DNA of 41,904 nucleotides from Pseudomonadota bacterium (GTDB lineage: Bacteria; Pseudomonadota; Gammaproteobacteria; Burkholderiales; Burkholderiaceae_C), in contig JAJZTW010000030.1 in assembly GCA_021847345.1 (NCBI GenBank), positions 1 through 41,904 on the forward strand. The letters run 5' to 3'. Shown here piece after piece: positions 25,498 to 33,192 of the stretch; the stretch's first letter is position 1, and each line of letters opens with the position of its first letter. Under the pieces are notes generated by a model. It made no database searches and had not been told where the DNA came from. It saw nothing but the letters and a program-made list of their open reading frames with translations. The position numbers and the translations under genes are program-made.

Positions 25498-27057
25498 ATG
25501 AGCAGTGTGTTGGAACCCAACCAGAAGGAACCCCAGGCGGCGACGCCGGGCAGCGCGCCCGCCGTGCCGAAAAAACTGATTCCCTTCGGCGGCTACTACA
25601 CCAACAAGACCCCCGGGCACGACCCGGAGATCACCGAGACCGATCCGGGCACGCCGCTGGGCGAGTACATGCGCCGCTTCTGGCACCCGGTGTGCATGTC
25701 CATGGAGCTCACCGACACGCCGCGCTTCCTGAAAATCCTGGGCGAGGAACTGGTGGCCTTCCGTGACGGCAGCGGGCGCGTGGGCCTGCTGCACGCGCAT
25801 TGCGTGCACCGCGGCGCGTCGCTGGAGTACGGCGCGATCCAGGAGCGCGGCATCCAGTGCTGCTACCACGGCATGGTGTTCGACGTCGACGGCACCTGCC
25901 TGCACGTGCCGTTCCCGAAGGGCGAGGAGGCCGAGGCCGAGAAGTACGCCTGCTCGATTCGCCAGGGCGCCTACAAGGCCTTCGAGCGCCATGGCCTGGT
26001 GTTCGCCTACATGGGCCCGCCCGAGGAGGAGCCGCCGTTCCCGGAGTGGGAAGGCAACTTCACGGTCATGCCTGGCGACGAACTGGTTCCGTTCAGCAAC
26101 TTCCAGCATTGCAACTGGCTGCAGGTGCAGGACAACGCGGCCGACAACTTCCATACCGCAGCGCTGCACTCCGCGAAGAACGTGGTGGGCGGCAATTTCC
26201 AGGGCACCACCTTCGACGAGGTCGGCGCGGCGTCGATGGAAGTCGCCCCCGACATGCAGTTCATCCCGGTGCAGCAGGGCCGCAGCCTGGCCTGCGCGGG
26301 CGCGCGCCGTTCCGACGACGGCCACATGTTCGTGCGCGTGCAGCACCAGGTGCTGCCCAACCTGAGCCTGCACGCCTACACGTCGGAGGACGGCAAGGCA
26401 CGCAAGCTGTTCAGCCGCTTCCACATCATCCGCTGGACGGTTCCGGTGGACAACGAGAACAGCAAGATGATCGGCTGGCGGGTCATGGGCCCGGGCATCG
26501 ACACCCGTGGCGTGGGCAGGAAGGAGTGGGTGGGCTACGAGTCCATCGATTTCCTCGAGGGCCAGGTGGCGCTGCGCCGCCCCGAGCGCTTCGGCGCCTA
26601 CACCATCGACGACATGCCGCCGATTCCGGCCAACCACCGCGAGCGCCCGAACTACAAGCAGGCGCAGTACGCGCCTGGCGACTACGAGGCCATCATCAGC
26701 CAGCGCCCGATCGCCGTGCACAAGCTGGAGAACCCGACCAAGCTCGACGCCGGCCTGTACCTGTTCCGCAAGATGCTGCGCGACGCAGTGCGTGGTGCCA
26801 ACCCGGCTGCCAGCCCGCAGAATTTCGCGCAGTGGCTGCGCGATATCGGCGGCGCTCCCAACAGCTTCTGCTCGGGCAATGTGTTCGACCTGCCGCGCGC
26901 CGACAGCACCGACGAGGAGATCGCGCGCCGCCGGAAGATCTCGCGCGGCGTGGTGAACATCCTGGTCGAAAGCGAGCACCTCAAGGGCGACGAGAGGACC
27001 GAGTTCGTGCGCCGGCGCATGGACGAGCTCGAACGCGAGGTGCGCGGCGATGCCTGA
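25498..27057 (+). CDS. Rieske non-heme iron oxygenase, phthalate-dioxygenase type (alpha subunit)
   Basis: Terminal oxygenase of 519 residues that would hydroxylate or O-demethylate an aromatic acid or ether. The Rieske [2Fe-2S] site is C102-x-H104-(16)-C121-x-x-H124. The mononuclear iron site is D216-x-x-H219-(4)-H224 in the stretch DNAADNFHTAALHS. The long C-terminal region (about 400-519) is characteristic of phthalate 4,5-dioxygenase and phenoxybenzoate dioxygenase rather than of VanA, which is near 350 residues. ATG 25498 is used; the upstream in-frame part is non-coding. The reductase gene begins 8 bases before this gene's stop, so the two make a two-component oxygenase. The true substrate is not evident. 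Confidence 0.9.
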   Translation: MSSVLEPNQKEPQAATPGSAPAVPKKLIPFGGYYTNKTPGHDPEITETDPGTPLGEYMRRFWHPVCMSMELTDTPRFLKILGEELVAFRDGSGRVGLLHAHCVHRGASLEYGAIQERGIQCCYHGMVFDVDGTCLHVPFPKGEEAEAEKYACSIRQGAYKAFERHGLVFAYMGPPEEEPPFPEWEGNFTVMPGDELVPFSNFQHCNWLQVQDNAADNFHTAALHSAKNVVGGNFQGTTFDEVGAASMEVAPDMQFIPVQQGRSLACAGARRSDDGHMFVRVQHQVLPNLSLHAYTSEDGKARKLFSRFHIIRWTVPVDNENSKMIGWRVMGPGIDTRGVGRKEWVGYESIDFLEGQVALRRPERFGAYTIDDMPPIPANHRERPNYKQAQYAPGDYEAIISQRPIAVHKLENPTKLDAGLYLFRKMLRDAVRGANPAASPQNFAQWLRDIGGAPNSFCSGNVFDLPRADSTDEEIARRRKISRGVVNILVESEHLKGDERTEFVRRRMDELEREVRGDA

Positions 27058-28009
27058 GCTCGAACTGCTGGTGCGCCAGATCCGCCTGGAGGCGCGCAAC
27101 ATCCACTCCTACGAGCTGGTGCACCCGCAGGGCAGGGCGCTGCCGGGTTTCGAGCCCGGAGCGCATATCGACGTGCAGGTGGCCGATGGCCTGCTGCGCC
27201 AGTACTCGCTGAGCAACCCGCCGCACGAGCGCCACCGCTACGTCATCGGCGTGCTGCGCGACGACTCGGGGCGCGGGGGATCGAGCACGCTGCACCAGAG
27301 CTGGCGCGTCGGCCAGCGGGTGCGGGTGAGCGAGCCGCGCAATCTGTTCGCGCTGCAGCCCGGGGCTCGCCGATCGCTGCTGCTGGCCGGCGGCATCGGC
27401 CTGACTCCGCTGAAGTCCATGGCCCACCGCCTGCACGCGCAGGGTGCCGACTACGAGTTGCACTACTGCGCGCGCGACGCCGACAGCGTGGCCTTCGCCG
27501 ACGAGTTGCGCGGCGAGCTCGATCCCGCGCGGCTGCACCTGCACCTGGACGGCGGCGACCCTTCGCGGGGGCTCGACATCGCCGCGCTGCTGGCGCGCGA
27601 GCGCGGCGACGGAACCCACCTGTATTACTGCGGGCCGGCCGGGTTCATGAAGGCCTGCGCCGACGCCAGCTCGGACTGGGCGGCCGGCAGCGTGCATTTC
27701 GAGCATTTCAAGGCGCCCGACAAGCCGGTCGCCGACGCGGCCCCCGGCGACGGTTTCACGCTGCAGATCGCCAGCAGCGGCCGACGCCTGCAGGTGCCGC
27801 CGGGACGCGGCATCGTCGAGGTGTTGCGCGAGGCCGGCATCGACATCGCCACGTCGTGCGAGGCGGGGCTGTGCGCCACCTGCAAGACCGGCTACCTGCA
27901 GGGCGAGGTCGAGCACCAGGACTGCATTCTCGGCGCCGACGAGCAGCGCACCCACTTCACGCCGTGCGTGTCGCGTCCGAAGGGGGGGCTGCTGGTGCTG
28001 GACCTGTGA
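27050..28009 (+). CDS. Oxygenase reductase, FMN/NAD(P)H and C-terminal [2Fe-2S] (VanB/PobB type)
   Basis: A 319-residue class IA phthalate-dioxygenase-reductase-like protein that moves electrons from NAD(P)H via FMN and a plant-type ferredoxin centre to the Rieske oxygenase. The flavin motif is RQYSLSN, the nucleotide-binding site is LLAGGIGLTPLKSM with YYCGPAGFM, and the cluster ligands are Cys270, Cys275, Cys278 and Cys306 in SCEAGLCATCKTG and FTPCVSR. It overlaps the oxygenase gene by 8 bases. Its last 53 bases are overlapped on the other strand by the DUF3079 gene. Confidence 0.92.
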   Translation: MPELELLVRQIRLEARNIHSYELVHPQGRALPGFEPGAHIDVQVADGLLRQYSLSNPPHERHRYVIGVLRDDSGRGGSSTLHQSWRVGQRVRVSEPRNLFALQPGARRSLLLAGGIGLTPLKSMAHRLHAQGADYELHYCARDADSVAFADELRGELDPARLHLHLDGGDPSRGLDIAALLARERGDGTHLYYCGPAGFMKACADASSDWAAGSVHFEHFKAPDKPVADAAPGDGFTLQIASSGRRLQVPPGRGIVEVLREAGIDIATSCEAGLCATCKTGYLQGEVEHQDCILGADEQRTHFTPCVSRPKGGLLVLDL

Positions 28010-28205
28010 GCGCGGCGTCGGCCCGGGCGTCGAGACCGAAGTCCATCCAGTCGTCGCCCAGCAGTTCGGCTGGGTGCTGGGTGCGCTCGGATCCGTTGCC
28101 GCAGCGCATCGCGTCGGCGGGGCAGTAGCGGTGGCAGCCCCAGCAGATGCGTTCGGGGTGTGCCGGGTGCAGCGGAAAGCGCCGCAGGGGTGATTCGGTC
28201 ATCAT
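27957..28205 (-). CDS. DUF3079 family protein
   Basis: An 82-residue protein whose core FPLHPAHPERICWGCHRYCP, CGNGSERTQHPAE and LGDDWMDFGL match the small DUF3079 family of unknown function. The cysteines (CWGC, YC, CGNG) look able to bind a metal. GGAGG lies three bases before the first ATG and six before the second (28202), so the second may be the real start. The 3' end overlaps the reductase gene on the opposite strand by 53 bases. About 43 bases upstream is a perfect FNR/CRP-family dyad, suggesting expression tied to low oxygen or nitrogen oxides. Confidence 0.85.
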   Translation of the reverse strand: MMTESPLRRFPLHPAHPERICWGCHRYCPADAMRCGNGSERTQHPAELLGDDWMDFGLDARADAALTGPAPAAPPSDATRTA

Positions 28206-28247
28206 GAGCCTCCAGGCCCATGAGACGCCTGCGACACGCCGGACGAT

Positions 28248-28261
28248 TTGACCTGGGTCAA
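28248..28261 (-). promoter_or_regulatory. FNR/Anr/Dnr-type box TTGAC-CTGG-GTCAA
   Basis: TTGACCTGGGTCAA is a perfect 5-4-5 dyad with the spacing and half-sites of FNR-family boxes (FNR consensus TTGAT-N4-ATCAA; Dnr-like sites accept TTGAC). Its centre lies about 50 bases upstream of the DUF3079 start, compatible with activation near -41.5 if the leader is short. The dyad is symmetric; strand is given for the gene it faces. Confidence 0.6.
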
Positions 28262-28290
28262 TCCGGTCCGAAGGGTCGGATTGGCGCGAC

Positions 28291-29211
28291 TCAGGCGCCC
28301 AGTACCCGCCCGCCCAGGCTCGCCAGCATGCGGTGCAGGCTGACCACCAGGATGCCGGCGAACATCAGCGCCGCCCCCGCCAGGAAGCGAGCGCTCAGCG
28401 GTTCGTGCAGCAGCAGCGCGCCGAACAGCACGCCGAACACAGGGGTCATGAACGAGAAAATCCCCAGGCGCGACGCCAGGTAGGTGCGCAGCAGCCAGAA
28501 CCAGGTGAGGAAGCTGGCGAAGGAAACGATCACGGCCTGGAATCCCAGCGCCAGCCAGGCCTGCGCGGTCGGCCGGATCGATGCCTCGCCGAGCAGCCAC
28601 GATGCAGGCACCAGCAGCGCGAATGCGCTGAGCAACTGCCATAGAAGGGTCATGGTCGGCGGGGTGGTGGAAAGCGCACTGAGCCGGATGGTCACCGTGG
28701 TGGCCCCCCAGCATGCGCCGCCGGCCAGGGCCATCGCATCACCGACCAGGCTGGCCGGGTTCGCGCCGGAGCCCGCGTCGGGTGCGAGAAAGGCCACCGC
28801 GACGCCGCCGAAGGCCATCGCCACGCCCGTCCACTGCATGCGCGACAGGCGCTCGGCCGGCAGGCGCAGGTGCAGCCCGAGCGCGGCGAAGATCGGCGCC
28901 GTGTAGAGAAACACCACGGTGTGCGCGGCGCTGGTGTAGCGCAGTGCCTGTCCCACCAGCAGGTATTCGACCGCGAACAACGCGCCCGCCAGCAGCCCGA
29001 CGCGCCACTGTCCCCAGACGAAGGCCTGGCGTCGCCACAGCATGAGCAGCGCCACGAGCAGCGCCGCGACGCCCGAGCGCAGGCCGATCTGCAGCAGCGG
29101 CGAGATATCTCCACCGAAAGCCTTGAGCGCCACCTGCTGCAGCCCCCAGATCAGGCACAGCAGGGTCATCAGCGCGGTGGCGCGGGAGTCGATGGGAAGG
29201 CGGGAATCCAT
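28291..29211 (-). CDS. DMT-superfamily permease (EamA family)
   Basis: A 306-residue inner-membrane transporter with about ten transmembrane helices and two EamA repeats. The first repeat starts TALMTLLCLIWGLQQVALKA and ends near AFGGVAVAFLAP; the second starts at GDAMALAGGACWGATTVTIR and ends at LMFAGILVVSLHRM. The family exports amino acids or other small metabolites, and the substrate cannot be predicted. It follows the OsmC gene by 107 bases on the same strand and may share its transcript. Confidence 0.88.
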   Translation of the reverse strand: MDSRLPIDSRATALMTLLCLIWGLQQVALKAFGGDISPLLQIGLRSGVAALLVALLMLWRRQAFVWGQWRVGLLAGALFAVEYLLVGQALRYTSAAHTVVFLYTAPIFAALGLHLRLPAERLSRMQWTGVAMAFGGVAVAFLAPDAGSGANPASLVGDAMALAGGACWGATTVTIRLSALSTTPPTMTLLWQLLSAFALLVPASWLLGEASIRPTAQAWLALGFQAVIVSFASFLTWFWLLRTYLASRLGIFSFMTPVFGVLFGALLLHEPLSARFLAGAALMFAGILVVSLHRMLASLGGRVLGA

Positions 29212-29318
29212 GGCGGCAAGTGGCGCGTGGCGAAGCCTTCCATTGTGCCGCCGGGTTCAAGGTCGTGCAGGCCTTCGACGCTGGCGGCGCGTGGCGCCAG
29301 CGGCGTGCCCGGCCGCGC

Positions 29319-29825
29319 TCACAGGCGACGCGTGCTGCTGCTCAGTTTCGGCGTACCGGCCAGGGTCTGCCAGACCACGCAGTAGCGCTCGGTCAGGCGC
29401 AGCAGGCTGGCGATCTGTTCGTCGTCGGCGTCGGTGTCGAGGTCGAAGCGCAGCCGGATCGCCTCCACGCCGACCGGCGCCTGTTTGTCGACTCCCAGCG
29501 TGCCGCGGAAGTCGACGTCGCCTTCGGCGTGTACCCGCGCATCGCGCAGTTCGATGCCCAGCGCGGTGGCCACCGCGGCCAGGGTGACGCCGGCGCAGGC
29601 CACCAGCGCCTGCAGCAGCATGTCGCCCGAGCACACCGACAGGCCGTCGCCTCCGGTTCCGGGGTGCAGGCCGGCCTGCACCATGGCGCGCGCGGTGTCC
29701 ACGCTGCAGCTCACGCCTTCGCCGATGCGGCCTTCGGCGTGCAAGGTGATGCGCGCGCTGTCCGGCTGCTCGCGATAGCGCTGCTTGATCGGTGCCTGCA
29801 GGGCACGAAGTCGTTCGGCGTCCAT
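29319..29825 (-). CDS. OsmC-family peroxide-stress protein
   Basis: A 168-residue OsmC/Ohr superfamily member. The redox cysteines are present: the first in VACAGVTLAAVATALGI on the central helix and the second in LTERYCVVWQTLAGTP, about fifty residues on. GGDGLSVCSGDMLLQALVAC is the usual entry to the helix. The protein would reduce organic or fatty-acid hydroperoxides, or could be a YhfA-like relative. It is the first gene leftward of the small-RNA-like intergenic region, whose TTGGATACAA box lies 90 bases upstream of its start. Confidence 0.87.
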   Translation of the reverse strand: MDAERLRALQAPIKQRYREQPDSARITLHAEGRIGEGVSCSVDTARAMVQAGLHPGTGGDGLSVCSGDMLLQALVACAGVTLAAVATALGIELRDARVHAEGDVDFRGTLGVDKQAPVGVEAIRLRFDLDTDADDEQIASLLRLTERYCVVWQTLAGTPKLSSSTRRL

Positions 29826-29914
29826 GCAACCGATCTTACTGTGCCGGGCGTGCGCGCGTCACGGGCGCACGCAGGGTCGGGCCTCTTGATGGGAACCGTT
29901 GTAAAGTGATTCAA

Positions 29915-29925
29915 TTGGATACAAG
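29915..29925. promoter_or_regulatory. Second TTGGATACA box
   Basis: AATTGGATACAAG around 29914-29925 repeats the core seen in the Rieske oxygenase control region (25391-25399). The core sits between TTGTA (29899-29903) and TACAA (29920-29924), which pair as a longer dyad. It faces the OsmC gene leftward and the candidate small RNA rightward. Confidence 0.4.
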
Positions 29926-30099
29926 ATGGACGGACGACTCCGCGGGTGTCGTCCATCGCATCGGCTGCGAGGCGGGCGATGCTCGCGACGGGCAGACCGC
30001 GCCGCCGATGCGCGCGGCGGTGCAGAGCTTCTCAGGAACGCCGAGTGCGGTCGGCGTTTGTGCCACGGCCGGGGGCGAATGCCGCCGGCCGTCTTTTTT
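29926..30099 (+). ncRNA. Candidate intergenic small RNA
   Basis: There is no gene between OsmC and glycerate kinase, yet the rightward strand ends in a strong intrinsic terminator with no gene upstream of it. Before the terminator come ordered stems: GGACGAC/GTCGTCC (29932-29938 with 29948-29954), GCATCG/CGATGC just after, and the perfect AACGCCGA/TCGGCGTT (30037-30044 with 30051-30058). The 5' end is a guess, just past the TTGGATACAAG box, because no consensus promoter was found. No known riboswitch consensus matched by eye. Confidence 0.4.
30065..30099 (+). terminator. Rho-independent terminator on the plus strand
   Basis: ACGGCCGG (30065-30072) pairs with CCGGCCGT (30085-30092). Inside, after one G-G mismatch, GGC/GCC closes a GAAT loop. 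A C and six T residues (30094-30099) follow. The T-run is on the plus strand only, so the hairpin ends rightward transcription, although the stem also lies 12 bases past the leftward glycerate kinase stop and may act in both directions. Confidence 0.8.
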
Positions 30100-30104
30100 G
30101 GTGC

Positions 30105-31406
30105 TCAGGCGCAGTGACGTGCCTGCACCAGCACGGCGCGGAAGTCGTTCACGTTGGTCATCGTCGGCCCGGTGACCACCGAGTCGCCGAGGGCGCCGAA
30201 GAATCCGTGGCCGTCGTTGTCGTCGAGGCTGTCGGCGGCACGGATACCGGCGGCGCGCGCGCGCTCGAGGGTGTCGGGCGTCAGCAGCGCGCCGGCGATG
30301 TCTTCGGCGCCGTCCACGCCGTCGGTATCCCCGGCGAGCGCCCACACGCCGGGTTCGCCTCGAAGCGCCAGCCCCAGCGCCAGCAGGAACTCGACGTTGC
30401 GCCCACCGCGTCCGTGGCCGCGCACGGTCACCGTGGTCTCGCCGCCCGACAGCAGCACGCAGGGCGCGGCGAAAGGCTCGCCGTGGCGCGCCACGTACTG
30501 CGCCATTCCGGCCATCAGCTTGCCGACGTCGCGCGCCTCGCCTTCCAGCGAGTCGCCCAGCAGATGCACCGCGTAGCCGGCATCGCGCGCCACTTGCGCG
30601 GCGGCCTGCAGCGCCATGCGCGGCGTGGCCACCAGGCGGAATTCCGCGCGGGCCAGGCGCGCATCGTCGGGTTTGACCGATTCGCCGCCCCCGCTTTGCA
30701 GCAACTCCAGCGCGGCCGGCGGCAGCTGCACTCCGTAGCGCCGCACGATGGCCAGCGCGTCGGCGCAGCTGGTCGGGTCGCCCACCGTGGGGCCCGACGC
30801 GATGTCCCCGGGGCCGTCGCCGGGCACGTCGGAAATCGCCAGGGTCAGTACGCGCGCCGGATGGCAGGCGGCCGCCAGGCGGCCGCCCTTGATCGCCGAC
30901 AGGTGGCGGCGCACGCAGTTGATCTCGTCGATGCTGGCGCCGCAGCGCAGCAGCTCGCGGTTCACCGCCTGCTTGTCGGCCAGGCTCAGCCCGGGCAGCG
31001 GCAGCGGCAGCAGCGCCGAGCCGCCGCCGGAGATCAGGCACAGCACGAGGTCGTCGGGGCCGAGCCCGCGCACCATCTCGAGCATGCGCCGCGCGGCCTG
31101 CTCGCCGGCCGCGTCGGGCACCGGGTGCGCGGCCTCGACGATCTCGATGCGCCGGCACGGCGCGGCGTAGCCGTAGCGCGTCACCACCAGGCCTTGCAAC
31201 TCACCGGGCCAGTTCTGCTCCACCGCATGCGCCATCGCCGCCGAGGCCTTGCCGGCGCCGATGACCAGCAGGCGCCCGCGCGGCGGTGCCGGCAGGTGCG
31301 GCGGCACGCACAGCGCGGGCTGCGCGCTGGCCACGGCGGCGTCGAACATGCGGCGCAGCAGCGCAGCGGGGTCATCGCCGGCGTGCGGCGAGCAATCAGC
31401 GGTCAT
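30105..31406 (-). CDS. ttuD: Glycerate 2-kinase (TtuD/GckA family, MOFRL domain)
   Basis: A 433-residue class II glycerate kinase that phosphorylates D-glycerate, usually to 2-phosphoglycerate; older annotations call it hydroxypyruvate reductase. The N-terminal DUF4147 domain has LLVIGAGKASAAMA, EAAHPVPDAAGEQAARRM and LCLISGGGSALLPLP, and the MOFRL C-terminal domain has LLSGGETTVTVRGHGRGGRN and ALAGDTDGVDG. ATG 31406 is used; the longer frame upstream belongs to the spacer. It is the last gene of the gcl operon, 25 bases after the reductase, and closes the pathway by delivering carbon to glycolysis. Confidence 0.92.
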   Translation of the reverse strand: MTADCSPHAGDDPAALLRRMFDAAVASAQPALCVPPHLPAPPRGRLLVIGAGKASAAMAHAVEQNWPGELQGLVVTRYGYAAPCRRIEIVEAAHPVPDAAGEQAARRMLEMVRGLGPDDLVLCLISGGGSALLPLPLPGLSLADKQAVNRELLRCGASIDEINCVRRHLSAIKGGRLAAACHPARVLTLAISDVPGDGPGDIASGPTVGDPTSCADALAIVRRYGVQLPPAALELLQSGGGESVKPDDARLARAEFRLVATPRMALQAAAQVARDAGYAVHLLGDSLEGEARDVGKLMAGMAQYVARHGEPFAAPCVLLSGGETTVTVRGHGRGGRNVEFLLALGLALRGEPGVWALAGDTDGVDGAEDIAGALLTPDTLERARAAGIRAADSLDDNDGHGFFGALGDSVVTGPTMTNVNDFRAVLVQARHCA

Positions 31407-31431
31407 CGGTCGTCTTCGGTCGTGAACAGGC

Positions 31432-32355
31432 TCAGGCCTTGGCGGGTGGAGTCTGGCCGATCTCGAAGTTGGCCAGCTTCTCCAGCGCGCGCACCATGGC
31501 CGAATGATCCCATGCCTTGCCGCCATGCGCGGCGCAGGCGTTGAACAGCTCCTGCGCGGTGGCGGTGTTGGGCAGCGACACGCCGAGCGCGCGTGCGCTC
31601 GACAGCGCCAGGTTCAGGTCCTTCTGGTGCAACTCGATGCGAAAGCCCGGGTCGAAGCTGCGCTTGATCATGCGCTCGCCGTGCACTTCGAGGATCTTCG
31701 ACGACGCGAAGCCACCCATCAGCGCGGCGCGCACGCGCGCCGGGTCGGCACCGGCGCGCGCGGCGAACAGCAGCGCCTCGGACACCGCCTCGATGTTCAG
31801 CGCGACGATGATCTGGTTGGCGACCTTGGCGGTCTGGCCGTCGCCATTGCCGCCGACCAGCGTGATGTTCTTGCCCATCAGGTCGAACAGGGGCTTGACG
31901 CGGTCGAAGGTCGCCTGCGCGCCCCCGACCATGATCGACAGCGTGGCGTTCTTCGCGCCGACCTCGCCGCCCGACACCGGTGCGTCCAGGTACTCGCAGC
32001 CGAGCTGGTTGATGCGCGCGGCGAAGCTCTTGGTGGCGATGGGGGAGATCGAGCTCATGTCGACCACCACCTTGCCCGCGCTCAGGCCCTCGGCCACGCC
32101 GCCGGGGGTGAACAGCACGGCTTCCACGTCGGGGGTGTCGGGCACCATGACGAACACGATGTCGGCCCGGCGCGCCACGTCGGCTGCGCTGTCGCAGCGC
32201 ACGGCCGGGCTCGCGGCGATGGCCTCGGGGTATTTGTGCAGCGTGTGCACGAACACCTGGTGCCCGGCGGCGATCAGGTGGCCGGCCATCGGCGCGCCCA
32301 TGATTCCCAGGCCGATGAAACCGAGTTTTTGCGGGGAGGTGCTGGCAGTGCTCAT
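31432..32355 (-). CDS. glxR: Tartronate semialdehyde reductase (2-hydroxy-3-oxopropionate reductase)
   Basis: A 307-residue beta-hydroxyacid dehydrogenase that reduces tartronate semialdehyde to D-glycerate with NAD(P)H. It has the dinucleotide motif GFIGLGIMGAPMAGHL (residues 12-27), the substrate-binding DAPVSGGEVGAKNATLSIMV, and the catalytic Lys177 with Asn180 in GQTAKVANQ. The cofactor loop VHTLHKYPEAI after the second strand is typical of GlxR/GarR. It lies 28 bases after hyi and 25 before the glycerate kinase, in the gcl operon, which makes the substrate assignment strong. Confidence 0.93.
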   Translation of the reverse strand: MSTASTSPQKLGFIGLGIMGAPMAGHLIAAGHQVFVHTLHKYPEAIAASPAVRCDSAADVARRADIVFVMVPDTPDVEAVLFTPGGVAEGLSAGKVVVDMSSISPIATKSFAARINQLGCEYLDAPVSGGEVGAKNATLSIMVGGAQATFDRVKPLFDLMGKNITLVGGNGDGQTAKVANQIIVALNIEAVSEALLFAARAGADPARVRAALMGGFASSKILEVHGERMIKRSFDPGFRIELHQKDLNLALSSARALGVSLPNTATAQELFNACAAHGGKAWDHSAMVRALEKLANFEIGQTPPAKA

Positions 32356-32383
32356 TGGGAAAGGTCTCCGTGGATGGTTCTTG

Positions 32384-33172
32384 TCAGGCGCGCGCGGCGG
32401 TCTGCGTGGTCAGCCAGCCCAGGCCGGCCTCGGTGCCGGCGGCCGGCTTGTATTCGCAGCCGATCCAGCCCTGGTAGCCGATGCGATCCAGGTGCTCGAA
32501 CAGGAAGGGGTAGCAGATCTCCCCGGTGCCGGGTTCGTTGCGCCCGGGGTTGTCGGCCAGCTGCACGTGGGCGATGCGCGCCAGGTGCTTTTGCAGCGTC
32601 GCGGCCAGCTCGCCTTCCATGCGCTGGGCGTGGTAGATGTCGTATTGCACGAAGGCATTGGCCGCGCCGACCTCGTCGAGGATGTCCAGCGCCTGCTGCG
32701 TGCGGTTGACGTAAAAGCCCGGAATGTCGAAGGTGTTGATGGGCTCGACCAGCAGTTTCAGGCCGGCCTTGCCGAGTTCGGCGGCGGCGAAGCGCAGGTT
32801 GTCGACCAGCGTGGCGCGCAGCAGCGCCGGGTCGGCGCCGGCCGGTGCCTTGCCGGCCAGGCAGTTGAGCTGGCCCACGCCGAGCACTTCGGCGTACTGC
32901 AGCGCGGTGGCAACTCCGGCACGGAACTCCTGCACGCGATCGGGCAGGCAGGCGATGCCGCGCTCGCCGGCGTCCCAGTCGCCGGCCGGCAGGTTGTGCA
33001 GCACCAGTTGCAGACCGTGGCGGTCCAGCAGAGCGCGGATCTGCTCTGCGGGCCAGGCGTAGGGGAACAGGAATTCCACCGCCTGGAAGCCGGCGGCGGC
33101 GGCGCGCTCGAAGCGCTCGAGGAAGGCAACCTCGGTGAACAGCATGCTGAGGTTGGCGGCGAATCGCGGCAT
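32384..33172 (-). CDS. hyi: Hydroxypyruvate isomerase
   Basis: A 262-residue TIM-barrel enzyme of the xylose-isomerase-like AP endonuclease 2 fold that interconverts hydroxypyruvate and tartronate semialdehyde. Characteristic stretches are MPRFAANLSMLFTEVAFLER, FQAVEFLFPYAWP, LLVEPINTFDIPGFYV with the metal-binding Glu, and FVQYDIYHAQRMEGEL. GGAGAA six bases before ATG 33172 fixes the start; an ATG eight codons earlier lies within the ribosome-site region. It is the second gene of the operon, 20 bases after gcl. Confidence 0.93.
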   Translation of the reverse strand: MPRFAANLSMLFTEVAFLERFERAAAAGFQAVEFLFPYAWPAEQIRALLDRHGLQLVLHNLPAGDWDAGERGIACLPDRVQEFRAGVATALQYAEVLGVGQLNCLAGKAPAGADPALLRATLVDNLRFAAAELGKAGLKLLVEPINTFDIPGFYVNRTQQALDILDEVGAANAFVQYDIYHAQRMEGELAATLQKHLARIAHVQLADNPGRNEPGTGEICYPFLFEHLDRIGYQGWIGCEYKPAAGTEAGLGWLTTQTAARA

Positions 33173-33192
33173 TCCAGCTTCTCCTTGTCGGT

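Noticed and set aside
28261..28283. Hairpin AATCCGGTCC...GGGTCGGATT as a terminator of the DMT permease
   Set aside because: Its best pairing, with two G-U pairs, is on the plus strand, opposite to the permease transcript, and no T-run follows.
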